Below, piece after piece: positions 32,859 through 41,963 of a stretch of DNA of 64,000 nt (its first letter is position 1; every line of letters starts with the position of its first letter). The translations under genes were made by a program, and so were the position numbers. A model generated the notes under the pieces. The model was not told the DNA's origin, did not search any database, and was given only the letters and a program-made list of their open reading frames with translations. The DNA is from Aporhodopirellula rubra. Lineage in GTDB: Bacteria > Planctomycetota > Planctomycetia > Pirellulales > Pirellulaceae. Where the stretch lies: contig NZ_JACHXU010000003.1 in NCBI RefSeq assembly GCF_014192335.1, positions 310,001-374,000 of the forward strand. The letters run 5' to 3'.

Positions 32859-33564
32859 ACAAATCACCTTTTGCATCAAGACGATTCATCGCCCGCAGTG
32901 TTGCGCCGCACTCGTCCGCAGCATTTACCAACACTACGGCGAAGAACGACCCGCAATCCACGTGCTCGACGATGGAAAGCCGGAGTTGCGATTCTCGTCG
33001 AGTTGTCCCGACGAGGCGGCAATGGTCGATCGACTGATTGAGACCGAATACGACATTGGCTTGTCGGCCGGTCGTAACCGATTGCTCAACGCTGGCGACA
33101 CCCCGATCGTGGTCTTTGCTGACGACGATCACTTGGTTACCAACCAAACGCGTCTGCAAGAATTGGCGGCCAAATTGAACCGTCACCATGACCTGGATCT
33201 CTTGGCCGGTTTATCGAATCTTCAAGAACGTCCAAAGCTGATGAAGTCTGATGGTCGGACGCTGCGGATTCCGCATGGGCACTACAAACGACGTGGCTCA
33301 ATTCGCTGGTGTCACTACGTCGGGAATTGCTTCGTCGCCTACCGTGACATCCTCCAAGCGATCCGCTGGGACGAATCGCTCAAAGTGGAAGAACACTGGG
33401 ACTTCTTTTGGCGATGCAAGATCGCCGGCGTCAACGTCGCCTGCGACATCGACCACTCGTTCAAGCACGAACACATCGACCCACCCGGCTACCGACGGCG
33501 ACGACCCGAGTTCTTGACAACAGCCATTCGGAAGCATGGACTCGACCGAGTCATGTGGCGCTGA
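32851..33564 (+). CDS. GT2/GT12-like glycosyltransferase, copy 2
   Basis: A 237-residue protein starting at a GTG inside the end of copy 1. ITFCIKTIHRPQCC, VLDDGKPELRFS, IGLSAGRNRLL, VVFADDDHLVT and HYVGNCFVAYRD line up one-for-one with copy 1, so the pair arose by tandem duplication. The sequences differ enough that donor or acceptor may differ, for example one enzyme extending what the other starts. A gap of 110 bases follows before the next gene. Confidence 0.8.
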   Translation: MREQITFCIKTIHRPQCCAALVRSIYQHYGEERPAIHVLDDGKPELRFSSSCPDEAAMVDRLIETEYDIGLSAGRNRLLNAGDTPIVVFADDDHLVTNQTRLQELAAKLNRHHDLDLLAGLSNLQERPKLMKSDGRTLRIPHGHYKRRGSIRWCHYVGNCFVAYRDILQAIRWDESLKVEEHWDFFWRCKIAGVNVACDIDHSFKHEHIDPPGYRRRRPEFLTTAIRKHGLDRVMWR

Positions 33565-33674
33565 CGCTGTCATTCATTTCTAACCATCCATAGAGCCGAC
33601 CACCCAGCAAATCACTGATTCATTCAGTCACGGCGTCTCTGGTAAATCTCGCTGACACGAAATGGAGTTCTCAG

Positions 33675-34181
33675 ATGCACGCGTTCATGCGATGCCTCGC
33701 AGCGTCGATGTTCTTGGTCTTTGCCTGCGCCGAGTGTTCAGGCCAAACTTACCCCGATGGCACGTTGGTGATGTCCCGATTGAAAGGGCGTTTCGGCAAC
33801 TTCCTTTCGCGGGTGACCGGAACACACTACACGCACACGGCAATCGTGATTGATGGCGAGGTTTGCGAATCGACGTTTCCGCGAGCCAAATGCACACCGC
33901 TGAACCGGTATGCGGCCGGTAAGCCGTGGATCGTCCGCTACGTTCCTCCAAGCGAACCGCTCACGCCCACACAAACGCAAGGCATCCGGGACTATGTCCG
34001 GAGGAATGTCGGCCGACGTTACGGATTGAAGCAATTCTTCAATCCCAACTCCCACCCCGATGGACGCATTTACTGCAGCCAGTTCGCGCATGGAGCAGTC
34101 TCGTCGGCGGGTTTCCAACTGCCGGCGAAGTCCTGGCACACCCCAGATCGCCTTCTACACGGATCGCCGATTCACCAATGA
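33675..34181 (+). CDS. Permuted papain-like hydrolase (YiiX/C92-like)
   Basis: A 168-residue protein with a signal peptide (MRCLAASMFLVFACAECSG, residues 5-23) and TGGAG-type ribosome-binding site upstream. The mature part follows the permuted NlpC/P60 pattern: GTLVMSRLKG, a His in HYTHTAIVIDG near residue 55, and Cys in GRIYCSQFAHGAV near residue 137. The family includes amidases and lipid or peptide hydrolases. In a phage operon with export signal it could help lysis or envelope passage; that is inference. The stop overlaps the radical SAM start. Confidence 0.72.
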   Translation: MHAFMRCLAASMFLVFACAECSGQTYPDGTLVMSRLKGRFGNFLSRVTGTHYTHTAIVIDGEVCESTFPRAKCTPLNRYAAGKPWIVRYVPPSEPLTPTQTQGIRDYVRRNVGRRYGLKQFFNPNSHPDGRIYCSQFAHGAVSSAGFQLPAKSWHTPDRLLHGSPIHQ

Positions 34182-35029
34182 GCTTTCCAGGTGACCTTAG
34201 TAATCAAGGCGACCAAGCGATGATCGAACTGCCCGCATTGGAATACCACCTCGCTCACGGTTGCAACCTCTCGTGCCAGCAGTGCAGTCACTACTCCAAC
34301 TTCCACGTTGCCGGCGCAATGCCGACCATCGAAGACGCGGATGCCAACTACGCGAATTGGTCACATCGCTTGAAACCAAGGCGATTCGCTCTTCTCGGTG
34401 GCGAGCCACTACTGAATCCACAACTGATTCAGCACATCCGACTCGCACGGCAACACTGGCCCGACAGCAACCTCATGCTAGTCACCAACGGATTCTTTCT
34501 TTATCGCTTTCCTGACCTGCCGGCGGTTCTGGCGAAAACCAATTGCCGGCTTGAAGTCAGCCAGCACGGAACGCACGCAGACTACGTCAAACGATTTCGC
34601 GAGGTGAGGCACCTCGTCTGGCGATGGCGAGAAAAACACCCCGAAATCCAAATCAAAATCCGCCAATCGCATCGTGGCTGGATGCGGCAATACAACGTCG
34701 AGAACGGTAAGCCGATGCCGTTCGATTCCAAACCGAATGCGGCGTTCAAAGTCTGTATGCAGAAGACCTGCACGCAACTCGTCGCCGGCGGCGTGCTGGC
34801 GAAGTGTCCCGCACTTGCGTACTTCGCTCAGCTTGAATCCAAGCTGAAGTTGCAAACTCTCCCGCAGTGGCAACTGTTCCGTGACTACAAAGCGATCACC
34901 GCCAACGCCACCGACGATGAACTTCGCACCTTCATCGAAACCAAAGCCATCCCGCAGTGCGGCCTATGCCCATCACGTTGCACCAAGTTCGTCCATCCCA
35001 ACCCCCTGCAACGGAGTGCTTTGAAATGA
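34178..35029 (+). CDS. Radical SAM protein with SPASM-like auxiliary cysteines
   Basis: Start at 34178, where ATGA overlaps the previous stop. The 283-residue protein has the radical SAM cluster motif CNLSCQQC near residue 29, followed by LLGGEPLLNP near residue 72. A second Cys set lies at the C-terminus (CMQKTC...LAKCPA and QCGLCPSRC), as in SPASM/Twitch enzymes that modify peptides or sugars. It sits after glycosyltransferases and overlaps a Pro-rich small gene that could be its substrate. The substrate is unknown. Confidence 0.8.
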   Translation: MSFPGDLSNQGDQAMIELPALEYHLAHGCNLSCQQCSHYSNFHVAGAMPTIEDADANYANWSHRLKPRRFALLGGEPLLNPQLIQHIRLARQHWPDSNLMLVTNGFFLYRFPDLPAVLAKTNCRLEVSQHGTHADYVKRFREVRHLVWRWREKHPEIQIKIRQSHRGWMRQYNVENGKPMPFDSKPNAAFKVCMQKTCTQLVAGGVLAKCPALAYFAQLESKLKLQTLPQWQLFRDYKAITANATDDELRTFIETKAIPQCGLCPSRCTKFVHPNPLQRSALK

Positions 35030-35409
35030 CGCATGGTCCCTTCGAGCCAGAAATGCCACCCCCTCCTTTCTTACCGCCTTTCGATCCGCCCGGCAGCGAA
35101 TCGCCGTACGTTCCCGAAGGCAGTTCCACCGATGACGACGGTTCCAGCGACGACTTTGGACCCCGTCCACCTTGGTGGCCCGAAGATTTCCCCTGGCCAC
35201 CCGAGCCCGAGGAGCCCACCGTGATCGAATCCTACCCGCCAATCCACACGTGGCCGCGTTTGCCGCCGGATCACCCGTACCACGTCCCACCTGGACACTC
35301 CGCGCCAGACAACCTGCCACCAGGTCACCCCGGCGAACACTATCCCGCCATGCCGCCAGATCCTGTTATCTATCCTGCCAGTTCCGAAGATGGATCAACC
35401 TCAGGCTAG
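35026..35409 (+). CDS. Proline-rich low-complexity protein
   Basis: A 127-residue protein starting at the ATGA overlap with the radical SAM gene (MTHGPFEPEMPPPPF). It is about one quarter proline with scattered Trp, Tyr and His (PRPPWWPEDFPWPPEP, then PPDHPYHVPPGH). It has no fold I recognise and is last in the operon. The overlap makes it a candidate substrate of the radical SAM enzyme, or it may be a virion surface protein. Confidence 0.6.
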   Translation: MTHGPFEPEMPPPPFLPPFDPPGSESPYVPEGSSTDDDGSSDDFGPRPPWWPEDFPWPPEPEEPTVIESYPPIHTWPRLPPDHPYHVPPGHSAPDNLPPGHPGEHYPAMPPDPVIYPASSEDGSTSG

Positions 35410-35774
35410 AACGATAGAGTCAAGCGAACCTCGCCGGCAGTAAAGTGTCTTTGCACCAGTCCGTCAATTCTGGAAATCAAGATGACCACCTTCACTTCAT
35501 TCACAACATCAACGACCGACTCGTCCTTCGAGGGTGAGGCGGGGATGGTGCGTCGTGAGTGAAGGTTGATTCCGAAACGATCCCCAAAGCCCGCCCGGTG
35601 AAATACTTGGCGGGCTTTTTTTATGGGTTGTTGTTTCTTGATTGATGGCGTTTTCCTGTTTCTTCGTTCCCTGTCATCTGGCGCTCATGCGAGCGAAAAG
35701 GCGATCGAGGCTGCTCACCTCGGTCGCTGGCGATCGGTGCGAAACGCTTCCTTTGAAAAAGGAGTTTGCGAGCT
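35410..35774 (+). other. Gene-free region at the end of the phage operon
   Basis: I see no gene in these 365 bases. A terminator (separate entry) sits in the middle. The part after it is the leader of the EF-Tu gene, ending in AAAAAGGAG 11 bases before the ATG. The right boundary of the prophage may lie here, but I see no tRNA or repeat that would mark an attachment site. Confidence 0.6.
35587..35617 (+). terminator. Rho-independent terminator of the late/phage operon
   Basis: AAGCCCGCC pairs with GGCGGGCTT around a 13-base loop and is followed by a run of T (to 35622). It ends the plus-strand operon. Confidence 0.85.
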
Positions 35775-36971
35775 ATGGTTCAAAACGAAATGACGCAAAA
35801 GACGTCGGTCAACGTTGGCACGATCGGTCACATCGACCACGGCAAGACGACACTGACATCCGCGATCCTGCGCGTTCAATCCGAAAAGGGCCTGGCCAAG
35901 TACAAGTCGTACGAGTCGATTGCCAAGGGCGGCATTGTTCGTGACAAGAATAAGACCGTTACCGTGATCGCTTCGCACGTGAAGTATGAAACAGCCGGTC
36001 GTCGCTACGCCCATATCGACTGTCCCGGCCATGCTGACTACATCAAGAACATGATCACCGGTGCGGCCCAGATGGACGGCGCGGTGTTGCTGGTGTCGGC
36101 TGCCGACGGTCCGATGCCGCAAACTCGCGAACACTTGCTGTTGGCTCGTCAGGTCGGCGTGCCGCACCTGGTCGTGTTCATGAACAAGTGCGACTTGGTC
36201 GAGGACGCCGAATTGCTGGACTTGGTCGAAATGGACTTGCGGGAAATGCTCAGCGCATACGGATACCCCGGTAACGAGGTTCCCGTGATTCGCGGGTCAG
36301 CGAAGCAGGCTCACGACGATCCAGCCAACCCCGTAAAGATCGCTTGCATCGAGCAATTGCTTGACGCACTCGACGGTTCGATTCCCGATCCGTTACGATT
36401 GATCGACAAGCCGTTCTTGATGCCGATCGAGAACGTCTATTCGATCGCCGGTCGCGGCACGGTCGTGACGGGCAAGATCGAGCAGGGTGTCGTGCGAGCT
36501 GGCGACGCGGTCGAGATCGTTGGCTTGGCCAGCGAGACCGGCAGCGACGTGATCACGCAAGTCGAATCGTTCGGCGAAGTCTTGGAAGCAGGCCACGCCG
36601 GCGACAACGTTGGTGCGTTGCTTCGTAAGACCGCTCACACGGCGATCACGAAGGGACAGGTGTTGGCGAAAGCCGGCAGTGTGACTCCGCATCGCAATTT
36701 CGAGGCGGAAGTCTACGTGTCGAAGAAAGAGGAAGGAGGCCGCCACACGCCGTTCTTTGACGGCTACGCACCACAGTTCTTCTTCCGAACTACGAACGTG
36801 ACCGGCAGTGCGTCGGTGATGGACGGTGTTCAGATGGCGATGCCCGGCGACGGAGTTCGCTTGAGCATCGCATTGAAGCAACCAATCGCCATCAGCGACG
36901 GCGACCACTTCGCCATCCGAGAAGGCGGCAAAACCGTCGGTTCGGGGGTCGTCACGCGAGTCGTCGCCTAG
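35775..36971 (+). CDS. tuf: Elongation factor Tu paralogue
   Basis: A 398-residue EF-Tu with all three domains. GTPase motifs are intact: GHIDHGKTT (P loop), DCPGHADY (switch II), NKCD, and a G5 region RGSAK. EF-Tu carries aminoacyl-tRNA to the ribosome. The switch I sequence is not the E. coli-type RGITI but KTVTV within [17 protein letters not shown]; the key Thr is kept. From memory other planctomycete EF-Tu proteins carry a similar variant, so this may be lineage-wide. The gene stands alone between two terminators and not in a ribosomal operon, so I take it as a second, diverged copy. AAGGAG lies 11 bases before the ATG. Confidence 0.9.
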   Translation: MVQNEMTQKTSVNVGTIGHIDHGKTTLTSAILRVQSEKGLAKYKSYESIAKGGIVRDKNKTVTVIASHVKYETAGRRYAHIDCPGHADYIKNMITGAAQMDGAVLLVSAADGPMPQTREHLLLARQVGVPHLVVFMNKCDLVEDAELLDLVEMDLREMLSAYGYPGNEVPVIRGSAKQAHDDPANPVKIACIEQLLDALDGSIPDPLRLIDKPFLMPIENVYSIAGRGTVVTGKIEQGVVRAGDAVEIVGLASETGSDVITQVESFGEVLEAGHAGDNVGALLRKTAHTAITKGQVLAKAGSVTPHRNFEAEVYVSKKEEGGRHTPFFDGYAPQFFFRTTNVTGSASVMDGVQMAMPGDGVRLSIALKQPIAISDGDHFAIREGGKTVGSGVVTRVVA

Positions 36972-36984
36972 TTCGTCAAACGCA

Positions 36985-37020
36985 AAACGCCCGCGGTGGA
37001 GCAATCTGCCGCGGGCGTTT
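36985..37020 (+). terminator. Rho-independent terminator after EF-Tu
   Basis: AAACGCCCGCGG and CCGCGGGCGTTT form a perfect 12-base stem with a 12-base loop. Its A and T ends make it work in either direction. It lies 13 bases after the stop. Confidence 0.88.
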
Positions 37021-37124
37021 CCGCTGCGCTAACAGGTTTGTGTCAACTGCCGCTTCTCACGGATGTTCGGTAGCATGGTTGCGAAAGCAAATCGCATTCA
37101 CAATCGAGGCATTTTTGATCGTCA

Positions 37125-40100
37125 GTGGCAGACAGCAGGTTATCAGTGAATGAGCAGGAAATTCTGCGAAGGCTAAGCGGGCGTTCCGTTGGAATGACGG
37201 CTCGTGAACTGGCGCGATCACTGAAAGTCCGCCCCAGTGAAGTCAATCAGTGTTTGTTGAAGCTTCAAAGTGCTGGACAGGTGACATTTCGCGGAAGCAA
37301 ATGGTCCGCAGTCCATTCGCGAGCGGATTTGGGTAGCAACGTATCTGCAATTCCCACGGCCCCGGCTTCATCGCCACCGCCGGGCATTCCTGATCAGTCA
37401 CCGCGTCAGAACGTCAAGCCAGAGCCTTCGGACGGTTTGGCACGGCAACCGCGGGTGAAGGGGAATGTCACTTCTCGTCATCTCGATCGTCGAGGTTCTC
37501 GGTGGTCAACATTTCGACGCCTGTGTGATTATTACGCGGAGTGCGTTCGTTTGGATCAGCGGTCGTCGATTACCGCGACGGCTGCCGATGAGTTTGAAAC
37601 CATCGTTTGTATGGATGGGGCGCTACCGAACTCATCACAACTGCGAATCCGAACGCGGGAGTCATGGCACAAATGGGTTCGGAAGGTGACTGAGGATGAC
37701 TATGTTTTTGTTGGGTATCCGTTGCAGCGATACCGATGGCGCGACACGCAAAAAGGCGAGGATGTCGATTTTGTTTCACCCGTCTTCGTGCTTCCGTGCC
37801 GAACACAACTGCGTGGGACCGACCTTGAGCTTGAATCAGTTGGTCCAGTTCGCATCAATGAAGGTTGGCTAGAGCGTCGTCTCAAGAATATCGACGAGCG
37901 GCGCACCTTCCTGGAACTTTGTGGCGTCGATTCGGCGAATGATGACGGAATCAGCTCAACGTCGTGGAGTGAATGTGCACGGTTGTTGAACCACTTCTAT
38001 CCAGATTGGCAAGTCGAAACCCTCGATCCTGGCCGAGTGCAGTCATCGCCAAGTCTTGCGAGTCTCGCGAAGGATGGCATCTACAACCGAGCCGGTCTAA
38101 TCATCCCGAAGAAGTGGAAGTTTACCGGTGGTCTCTACAAAGAACTCTTGAAGCTGGCGAACGAAACGTCGGACGAGCAGCTCGATAAGAGTGCCTTGCG
38201 GCATTTCTTTCCATGCGATGTAGCAAAGACCCAATCGACGGAAAGTGAAGATCTTCCCGACGTTGATTCCCCGCCAGACGTCGTCGGCGCTCAAGTCTTG
38301 ACTTTGAACCATGAACAAATGACTGCCTCGCGTGCTGCGGCGGAACATGACCTTTCCATCGTGGTCGGTCCGCCGGGAACCGGAAAGTCGCGTGTCGTCG
38401 CAGCGGTTTTGGCTCAGCAAGCGTTGCTCGACCGCAGTGGGCTCGCGGCAAGTCGCAACCATCAAGCACTCGAAGCGGTCGTCCCCCGTGTAAACGCAAT
38501 CACCGAACCCTGGCCGATCATGCTTCGTTTGGCTCGGCCTTGGGGCGCGCCCGCTGACATGTCGATGCAGGCCGCGATCGGACAACTGGTATCAAGCGAC
38601 TTGGTCGGCGATCGCGACCACCTCGAGAACGTCCGCCAAGCATTGGCAAGGCGAATTGCCGATCATGCAGAAGCTGCTGGATTGGTCTCGAGGGTTGGAG
38701 AACTGCGTGAGTCGCTCCGCAAACGATCATTCAACCTCGACGAAGTGATCCGCTTGGTGCCGGAGGCTTATCAAGATCTCGCAACCCGCGGCCACGAACA
38801 GGTGCCCAGTACATCCGAGATCAACGCTGCGATCGAAATGCTTGTGGATCCGGCACCGTTCAGTTGGTCATTGATTTGGTTATGGCAGCGATTGTTCCAG
38901 AAGAAACGAGTGCAGCAGGGGCTGGCGATCGCGATCGACATCGACGAAAGAATGAAGCGGGTGTTCGATCAAGTGAAGAAGCTCCCGGCGATGGGACGCG
39001 TCGCAACACTAGAAAACATCGCCTTCAGTAGGCAGGTGATGGAGTTTTGGAAACCGATCGGGCAAGCGAACGAGGCAGCGTGTTTGGTCGGCGAACTACG
39101 ACGACAACTTGATGCACTGCCTCCCACCGATGATGCATGCCGCGCCGAGTATGGGGCTGCCCAAAAAGTTGCCAAGTTGTCGGCCGAATCGTTTCTGGAA
39201 CTGGCAAGGCAAAGTGGCGCGGAGATCTCGGACGAAGAGCGCAGTCTGCTGGCGAACATCTTGGCGACTATTGAAAACAGAAGCGGTCTGGACACCGAGG
39301 CCGATCATCGTCGGTGGTCGGAAGCGATGCGGAAAGCGTTTCCGATATTCCTGAAACACTTTCCATTGGCAGCGACGACCAATTTGTCTATTCGCCGAGA
39401 CATCAATCTGGAACCAGCAGTCTTCGATCTATTGGTCATCGACGAAGCGTCGCAATGTGACATCGCTTCGGTCATCCCGCTGATGTTCCGTGCGAAGCGT
39501 GCCATGATTGTTGGTGACCCGATGCAGCTTTCGCACGTGACAAGCCTTTCGTCAGCGACCGACCGCCACTTACGTCGGCAATTCGGCGTCGATGACATTG
39601 AGTTAGAACGATTCAGCTATCGAACCTCGTCCATGTTTCACTTGGCGAACACGTCTCCCGGCGTCGGATCTCGAGTGTCGCTGCGACAGCATCACCGATG
39701 CCATCCTTCGATTGCCGCTTATTGCAGCGAGACGTTCTACAAAGGTTCTTGGACGGTCTTGACCGAAGACACCGGCAAACAGGGGATTCAATGGACTCAC
39801 GTTGCCGATGACAGTCAGGCCGCGCCAGGTGGCGGTGCGTTGAGCCAGAATCAGATCGGTCAGATTTGTGACGAACTGAAACGTTTGCACGAAAGTGGAT
39901 ACGCGGGATCGGTTGGTGTGGTCACTCCATTCCGCCAACAAGCCAACCGGCTACGCGACGCCGTTCACCAAGCCTTGCCTCACGACTTCATCGTGACGTC
40001 TCGGTTGTTAGTCGACACGGCCGACGGGTTTCAGGGGGACGAACGCGACATCGTTCTCTTCAGCTTGGTTGGTGGCGAGGGACTTACCGAGGGTTCGCTT

Positions 40101-40613
40101 CGGTTTTTGTCGGGCGGTCCCAACCGATTCAATGTGGCCGTCAGTCGAGCGAAACAGTTGCTGCATGTGTTCGGCGACCTGACTTGGGCACGCAACTGCA
40201 AGATACGCCACATCCGAACGCTCGCCGAGTTTTGTGACCGCGAACTTGCTGAAAGATCGAAGGCGGTTGAATCCGGATTTCGTACGGACCTGGTGGGGCC
40301 GGTTTGGGAGCCGGCGCTGGCGGAGGCGATGACGAAGGCTGGCTTGCAGTTTCACCAGCAGTATCCTGCGTGCGGAAGATTCCTCGACTTCGCGCTCTTC
40401 AATGATGAGATGAAGTTGGATGTCGAGGTCGACGGTGAAACCTATCACCGCAGCGGTAGCGGCGATCGCGTGTCGGACGACATTCGCCGCGATCAGGCAC
40501 TGATTGCGAATGGTTGGACGATCCTGCGATTCTGGGTGTATGAACTCCGTGAAGACATGGACCGATGCGTTGAAAAGATCAATCAGACCATTGGCGACCG
40601 CGGTGCCGGCTAG
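37125..40613 (+). CDS. Upf1-like SF1 helicase with winged helix and C-terminal DUF559-type nuclease
   Basis: An 1162-residue protein; GTG at 37125 is used, and GTG at 37146 has a nearer ribosome-binding site. Residues 5-70 are a winged helix (ILRRLSGRSVGMTARELARSL). The helicase has Walker A VGPPGTGKSR near 413, the Upf1-type Walker B VIDEASQCDIAS near 770, VGDPMQLSH, and late motifs DGFQGDERDIV and NVAVSRAKQLLHV. Residues 1050-1155 form a Vsr/DUF559-like nuclease with DVEVDGETYH and GWTILRFW. It would unwind DNA or RNA and cut it. It leads the operon continuing to 47903; in the published CoCoNuT systems a related helicase is encoded next to the McrBC-type pair. Confidence 0.82.
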   Translation: MADSRLSVNEQEILRRLSGRSVGMTARELARSLKVRPSEVNQCLLKLQSAGQVTFRGSKWSAVHSRADLGSNVSAIPTAPASSPPPGIPDQSPRQNVKPEPSDGLARQPRVKGNVTSRHLDRRGSRWSTFRRLCDYYAECVRLDQRSSITATAADEFETIVCMDGALPNSSQLRIRTRESWHKWVRKVTEDDYVFVGYPLQRYRWRDTQKGEDVDFVSPVFVLPCRTQLRGTDLELESVGPVRINEGWLERRLKNIDERRTFLELCGVDSANDDGISSTSWSECARLLNHFYPDWQVETLDPGRVQSSPSLASLAKDGIYNRAGLIIPKKWKFTGGLYKELLKLANETSDEQLDKSALRHFFPCDVAKTQSTESEDLPDVDSPPDVVGAQVLTLNHEQMTASRAAAEHDLSIVVGPPGTGKSRVVAAVLAQQALLDRSGLAASRNHQALEAVVPRVNAITEPWPIMLRLARPWGAPADMSMQAAIGQLVSSDLVGDRDHLENVRQALARRIADHAEAAGLVSRVGELRESLRKRSFNLDEVIRLVPEAYQDLATRGHEQVPSTSEINAAIEMLVDPAPFSWSLIWLWQRLFQKKRVQQGLAIAIDIDERMKRVFDQVKKLPAMGRVATLENIAFSRQVMEFWKPIGQANEAACLVGELRRQLDALPPTDDACRAEYGAAQKVAKLSAESFLELARQSGAEISDEERSLLANILATIENRSGLDTEADHRRWSEAMRKAFPIFLKHFPLAATTNLSIRRDINLEPAVFDLLVIDEASQCDIASVIPLMFRAKRAMIVGDPMQLSHVTSLSSATDRHLRRQFGVDDIELERFSYRTSSMFHLANTSPGVGSRVSLRQHHRCHPSIAAYCSETFYKGSWTVLTEDTGKQGIQWTHVADDSQAAPGGGALSQNQIGQICDELKRLHESGYAGSVGVVTPFRQQANRLRDAVHQALPHDFIVTSRLLVDTADGFQGDERDIVLFSLVGGEGLTEGSLRFLSGGPNRFNVAVSRAKQLLHVFGDLTWARNCKIRHIRTLAEFCDRELAERSKAVESGFRTDLVGPVWEPALAEAMTKAGLQFHQQYPACGRFLDFALFNDEMKLDVEVDGETYHRSGSGDRVSDDIRRDQALIANGWTILRFWVYELREDMDRCVEKINQTIGDRGAG

Positions 40614-40748
40614 ACAAGCCGCACGGTGCCTGGAGCAGTCAGCCTCGAAGCCTATCCTCCACCTCCGCGGCAACTACAATGGGCGTCTCAGGGCAGCTAT
40701 CTACGGCTGAAACCGGAGTTTTCATACGTATTTCGCCGTCTTCTTTTC

Positions 40749-41963
40749 ATGACTGCTTATCCCGAACCGCCATCACCGCCGGATTACCCCACCACCGGGC
40801 AATCGCAGACGCCAGTTGAGCTAGACCTTGCGGACAACGTTCGTCCAGAACTCCCGTCGACGGTTTGGCCATGGTTGATTGGTATCGCGGCACTCGCGGC
40901 GTTGTCCTTGCAAACGTGGTCGCTGTTGGGGCTTCTCAACGCCGGACGGCAGGAATCCGATTTTCAAGCGAAGGTGGCCGCTTGGGAATCGGCGAACAAG
41001 AACCGCCAAGAGGCGATCGACACCTGGAACAGTATCGAACAGCAGGCGAGTCAAAACGTCGATCAGTTGCGTGAGCAATCATCGTTGCTGCAAGGAACAA
41101 TTGACTCGCTTCAAAAGCAACGTGACCAGTTAGTCGAAACCACGACGTCGCAAACCAAGACGCTTTCGTCACTCCAGCAAACACGCGAGTCGCTGCAAGG
41201 CGAACTTGAATCCGCGAAAGCGAAACTGGATGACGTGAATCAGCAGAAGCAAGCGGCCGAGTTGGCTGTAACGGCATCTGATTCGGCGAGGACTCAAACC
41301 GAAGGCCTGAACGATCAATTGATCGAGCGTGGCAAGAAGATCAAAGCAGCGTTGGCGAAATTGGAATCGGAATCCGCGGAAGCCGAAGCCAAGGTGGAAA
41401 CGCAACAGAAGCTCCTTAACAAGAGCGAAGCTGAGCTTGCCGCGATGGAAGCTCGCATCACCCAGTTCGATGCGTTCCTGCAAAAGAAGTTGGCAAGTGT
41501 TGCGGAGTTCAAGCTACAGCAAGAGAAATCAGCCGACGCCGCGAAGGAACTGGAGGCAACCGCTGAAGAGCTTCGTCGTCAAACCGCTGCTGTCGCCAAA
41601 GCATCCAATGACTTAGCCGCGCTCAAGAAGCAGGTCGATGATCAAACGGCGACGCGAGATAAGACAAGTTCGGAACTGACGTCGATTCAGACTGATGTGA
41701 AAACAGCCGAAGCGAAACTTGCCGAACTGCGAAAGAAAGAGCAGCAGCTCGCCGAACAAATGGCGACGATGACGACCGCACTCAATTCCGCTGCAGCAGA
41801 TGCCTCGAAATCGCTTTCGGAAATCTCTGCGACGGCCGCTTCAACGATCCAGGAGATGGCAACGAAGGCAGAAGAGGTTCGCAAGGCCGTCAGCGAGATC
41901 CAAGTGCCTGACATGAAACCGCCGGCATCACCGCCTGAAGAAACCGAAGGTGATCAACCATGA
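40749..41963 (+). CDS. Membrane-anchored coiled-coil protein
   Basis: I start at the ATG at 40749 (MTAYPEPPSPPDYP); the frame upstream is not protein-like. The 404-residue protein has a Pro-rich cytoplasmic N-terminus, one hydrophobic helix near residues 40-62 (WPWLIGIAALAALSLQ), then about 300 residues of continuous coiled coil rich in Gln, Glu, Ala and Lys, and a Pro-rich tail. The stop overlaps the next start (ATGA), and both products share the same layout of one membrane helix plus coiled coil, so they probably pair. No enzyme domain is present; a scaffold or sensor role is inferred. Confidence 0.75.
   Translation: MTAYPEPPSPPDYPTTGQSQTPVELDLADNVRPELPSTVWPWLIGIAALAALSLQTWSLLGLLNAGRQESDFQAKVAAWESANKNRQEAIDTWNSIEQQASQNVDQLREQSSLLQGTIDSLQKQRDQLVETTTSQTKTLSSLQQTRESLQGELESAKAKLDDVNQQKQAAELAVTASDSARTQTEGLNDQLIERGKKIKAALAKLESESAEAEAKVETQQKLLNKSEAELAAMEARITQFDAFLQKKLASVAEFKLQQEKSADAAKELEATAEELRRQTAAVAKASNDLAALKKQVDDQTATRDKTSSELTSIQTDVKTAEAKLAELRKKEQQLAEQMATMTTALNSAAADASKSLSEISATAASTIQEMATKAEEVRKAVSEIQVPDMKPPASPPEETEGDQP

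Noticed and set aside
35410-35774. Prophage attachment site or tRNA at the right end
   Set aside because: I could not find a tRNA fold, and no matching repeat at the other end is visible because the left end is outside the window.
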